DNA of 16,348 nt, from the NCBI GenBank assembly GCA_034440255.1, contig JAWXBU010000100.1, positions 1 to 16,348 on the forward strand, read 5' to 3'. The notes below the pieces were generated by a model that searched no databases, was not told where the DNA came from, and was given only the letters and a program-made list of their open reading frames with translations. Position numbers and translations under genes: made by a program. Shown in pieces: positions 14,473 through 16,348 of this stretch (position 1 is its first letter; the number at the start of each line of letters is the position of its first letter). This DNA comes from JAEUIA01 sp034440255. Lineage in GTDB: Bacteria > Planctomycetota > UBA1135 > GCA-002686595.

Positions 14473-15954
14473 TCAGCGCGAGTGAGCGAGCAGCCAGTCG
14501 ACCACGGCGGGGAGCGTCGCCCCGACGACCAGCGTGTGACCTTGATTCGGCACAGTTCTGGCCTCGACGGTGAAACCGGACTGCGCGAGTCGTTCAGCAC
14601 GAGCGACGAGTGGTTTGGCGGCGACGAGGGAATCGAGTTCGCCGGCCACGACGAGCAGGGGCGCGAGCGACTTCGGCGTCGCATTCGAAGCCCCGCCGGC
14701 GATGCAGGCCGCGGCCGCGATGCGATCGGACCGCGAGACGGCGAGCTCGAACGCGGTTCCGGCACCCATCGAGTGACCGAGCACGTAGATGCGTTTCGTG
14801 TCCACCGCGTAATCGAACAGCATTGCCCGCACGAGTGCATCGAACGCCTCCGGAGTCATGGGCGCGAACCCGCCGCGTGGCGCAACGCACACGAAGCGGC
14901 GTTCCTCGGCGAGATCCTTGATGCGGCCGGCGCCGTAGCCGTCGAAGAACATGTTCTCGTCGCCGCCCATGCCGTGGAACAGCACGACGAGCGGCAGGGG
15001 CTTGTCCAGATCTCCCGTGCGAGGCGCGAAAACGCGCACCGGAACGTCGCTCTTCCCGATGCGCACGACGCGCCAGGTGTCGCCGGGCAGACGCCGGTAG
15101 GGATCCGTGCCGTTCACGAGCGCGTGCGCCTCGCGGTGCACCTCGGCGGCGAGCGCGTGCACGTCGCGACCGATCAAGTAAGTCGAGGTCTTCTGCGCTT
15201 CCTGGGTCAGCAGTGCAGCGCGGGCTCGGCAACTCGCAAGCGCAATTTCGAGCGGCGGACCGTCCGGTTCGACCACGTCGAGCAGTCCGACCACTTCCGT
15301 GCGACACGTGACGAGAGCCGACGTGTCGAGAAACGCATACGGCAGCGGAACGAGCTCGTCACAGATGCGCACGAGTAGCGTGGGGGAACTCGATCGCGCT
15401 CGTTCCGGCGGACAGGTGAGGCCGAGATCATAGGCGTCGCGGATGAACTTCAGGTCGGGAAGCGAAGCCCGCAGCAGGACGCTCGTCTCTCCGGGCAGCT
15501 TTCCCGGAGGGTGCGCGTCGGAGTGGTCCTCCAAGGTCCGGATGGAATCGCCCATTCGCGCCTGGAACACGATCCGAAGTGGTTCACAGCCGTCGGGCGC
15601 GCTCCAGTTCCCCCGAGTCGTGATCGAGAGTCGTCCGGAAGCCTCGTCCACCGGCTCGACCTCGACGTGCATGTCGAACACGTCCTCGCGTTCCGCGACC
15701 GTCAGCAGTTCCAGCGGCGCGAGCGAGATCGTCAACGCATCCAGCTTCGCGATCGCCGCCTTCCCGTTCCCCATGAAGAAGTCGAGCGTGAGCGCATCGA
15801 ACGCGCGATTCGCTTCCGCGACGCGAGCTTCCGCGAGCGGATGCCGAGCCAGTGCGCGCTCGAAACGCATGTACGCCTTCCCCAGGTCGGTTCGATTCGG
15901 CGCCGGTCGTTCGGCGGCCTGCGGGAGGAGTGCGAGCGCGAGCGTGAACCACAT
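14473..15954 (-). CDS. Secreted alpha/beta-hydrolase (esterase/depolymerase-like)
   Basis: This 493-residue protein starts with a short secretion signal (MWFTLALALLPQAA). Residues about 20-290 form a region I do not recognise. Residues about 295-493 are an alpha/beta-hydrolase domain: oxyanion-hole segment LVVLFHGMGGDENMFF, nucleophile elbow GHSMGAG with Ser395, acid Asp441 in VVAGELDSLV, and His473 in NQGHTLVV. The order and spacing match a Ser-Asp-His triad of the polyhydroxybutyrate-depolymerase/dienelactone-hydrolase-like group (esterase_PHB). The substrate cannot be told. No Shine-Dalgarno sequence precedes the ATG at 15954; it is chosen because it begins the signal peptide. The gene converges on the nar operon with a 57-base gap and seems functionally unrelated to it. 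Confidence 0.88.
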   Translation of the reverse strand: MWFTLALALLPQAAERPAPNRTDLGKAYMRFERALARHPLAEARVAEANRAFDALTLDFFMGNGKAAIAKLDALTISLAPLELLTVAEREDVFDMHVEVEPVDEASGRLSITTRGNWSAPDGCEPLRIVFQARMGDSIRTLEDHSDAHPPGKLPGETSVLLRASLPDLKFIRDAYDLGLTCPPERARSSSPTLLVRICDELVPLPYAFLDTSALVTCRTEVVGLLDVVEPDGPPLEIALASCRARAALLTQEAQKTSTYLIGRDVHALAAEVHREAHALVNGTDPYRRLPGDTWRVVRIGKSDVPVRVFAPRTGDLDKPLPLVVLFHGMGGDENMFFDGYGAGRIKDLAEERRFVCVAPRGGFAPMTPEAFDALVRAMLFDYAVDTKRIYVLGHSMGAGTAFELAVSRSDRIAAAACIAGGASNATPKSLAPLLVVAGELDSLVAAKPLVARAERLAQSGFTVEARTVPNQGHTLVVGATLPAVVDWLLAHSR

Positions 15955-16062
15955 GTGGGGAGAGGATAGCCCGGCGCGGTACGGGTGTCCTCGCGCACGG
16001 GTTCAGCGTAGGCGTCGCAGGTGTGACGAACCTCCCCACGCGCCGTAACATCAACTCTTGTC

Positions 16063-16077
16063 GCATCGACACGATGC
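16063..16077. repeat. Short inverted repeat GCATCG-ACA-CGATGC
   Basis: Perfect 6-bp arms are separated by three bases in the intergenic region. An overlapping smaller dyad, TGTCG-CAT-CGACA, occupies 16059-16071. There is no T-run after it on either strand, so it does not look like an intrinsic terminator. It could be an operator upstream of the hydrolase, or chance. Confidence 0.4.
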
Positions 16078-16163
16078 ATACAGTGAAGGTGCGGGGCATC
16101 GGCACCCGAACGGCCGAAGAAATTCGCGCCTACCTGATCGAGACGGACATCGTCGATCTGTAG
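16074..16163 (+). CDS. Possible 29-codon small ORF
   Basis: The frame ATG to TAG encodes a peptide with the core VRGIGTRTAEEIRAYL. The G-I-G-x-R-x-x-E-E-I pattern resembles a helix-hairpin-helix turn such as that in the RNA polymerase alpha C-terminal domain. No ribosome site precedes the ATG, and the frame is also open upstream without a clear start, so it may be the tail of a decayed gene or non-coding sequence. Confidence 0.2.
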   Translation: MHTVKVRGIGTRTAEEIRAYLIETDIVDL

Positions 16164-16239
16164 TCGCTCGGCGTCCGTCGCTGTCGCGCGGTACGCAGGC
16201 CCAGGTGCGGCGACGAGCAAGCAGTTCCCCGTCGCCGCA

Positions 16240-16348
16240 TCAACTTGGATTCGCGAGCTCGCACGCGGCGAGCGCCGCCAGCGCGTTGGCCGTCGATTCC
16301 GCGGGTGATCCGGACGTGTCGATCGTGTCGTGCAACTCGTCGGTGCGC
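16240..16348 (-). CDS. C-terminal end of a gene running off the right edge
   Basis: The minus strand is open from the right edge to a TGA at 16240-16242. The last residues include ELHDTIDTSGSPAESTANAL and end in ANPS. A strand ending in D-T-S followed by a Ser/Pro turn and an Ala-rich helix (pattern IDTSGSPEExAxxI) is common at the C-terminus of small P-loop kinases, such as adenylylsulfate-kinase-like or predicted nucleotide kinases. Only about 35 residues are visible, so the family is a guess. It is oriented like the hydrolase and about 285 bases upstream of it. Confidence 0.5.
   Translation of the reverse strand, partial: RTDELHDTIDTSGSPAESTANALAALAACELANPS

Larger units (their letters stand above)
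15955..16239. other. Intergenic region upstream of the hydrolase
   Basis: The region of 285 bases lies between two minus-strand genes and should contain the hydrolase promoter. I see no RNA gene, no T-rich terminator and no convincing promoter pair. It holds a 15-bp inverted repeat at 16063-16077 and a possible 29-codon frame at 16074-16163, both listed separately. Confidence 0.6.

Noticed and set aside
12690..14573. Plus-strand frame of about 627 codons overlapping the second narK
   Set aside because: Arg-rich out-of-frame translation of the transporter gene with no recognisable domain.
1..16348. CRISPR arrays, tRNA or rRNA genes, insertion sequences
   Set aside because: I saw no regularly spaced direct repeats, no tRNA or rRNA signature sequences and no transposase or terminal inverted repeats.

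Overview
This is a GC-rich bacterial window dominated by one long nitrate-respiration operon on the + strand (about 1201-14415). It is flanked by a divergently oriented nitrosative-stress gene on the left and an unrelated secreted hydrolase on the right. The organism cannot be fixed from the sequence. High GC, frequent GTG starts, weak ribosome sites at several genes and a thrombospondin type-3-like calcium loop on a cytochrome would fit Planctomycetota or a neighbouring phylum (low confidence).

Layout. 1-277 (-): fragment of a predicted P-loop kinase running off the left edge. 334-1014 (-): RIC/ScdA-type di-iron protein for repair of iron-sulfur clusters. 1015-1200: AT-rich divergent control region with a 6-bp inverted repeat. 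1201-1689 (+): Rrf2-family, NsrR-like regulator. Then come narK (NarK2-like), a membrane-anchored diheme cytochrome c, narG, narH, narJ, a fused narI-Rieske gene, a b6-type cytochrome b, a tail-anchored monoheme cytochrome c with a calcium-loop motif, and a second narK (NarK1-like) with a soluble insert. Six of the nine junctions in this run overlap by 1-7 bases and the other three gaps are 9-23 bases, so it reads as a single transcription unit. 14473-15954 (-): secreted alpha/beta hydrolase. 15955-16239: non-coding or small-ORF region. 16240-16348 (-): C-terminal end of another gene leaving on the right.

How the genes fit together. The two NarK proteins would handle nitrate uptake and nitrite export. 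NarG and NarH form the cytoplasmic molybdenum/iron-sulfur reductase, and NarJ is its assembly chaperone. The unusual part is the membrane end. NarI keeps all four haem-b ligands but carries a sixth membrane segment with a twin-arginine motif and a complete Rieske [2Fe-2S] domain. The next genes supply a cytochrome b with Qo-type PEWY motif and two membrane-anchored c-type cytochromes. The operon therefore encodes a nitrate reductase physically joined to a bc/b6f-like quinol oxidase module. My inference is a nitrate reductase-bc supercomplex that can pass quinol electrons to nitrate and also to periplasmic cytochrome c, possibly for later denitrification steps. No nitrite, NO or N2O reductase is present in the window. 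The Rrf2 regulator and the divergent RIC gene point to control by, and protection from, nitric oxide.
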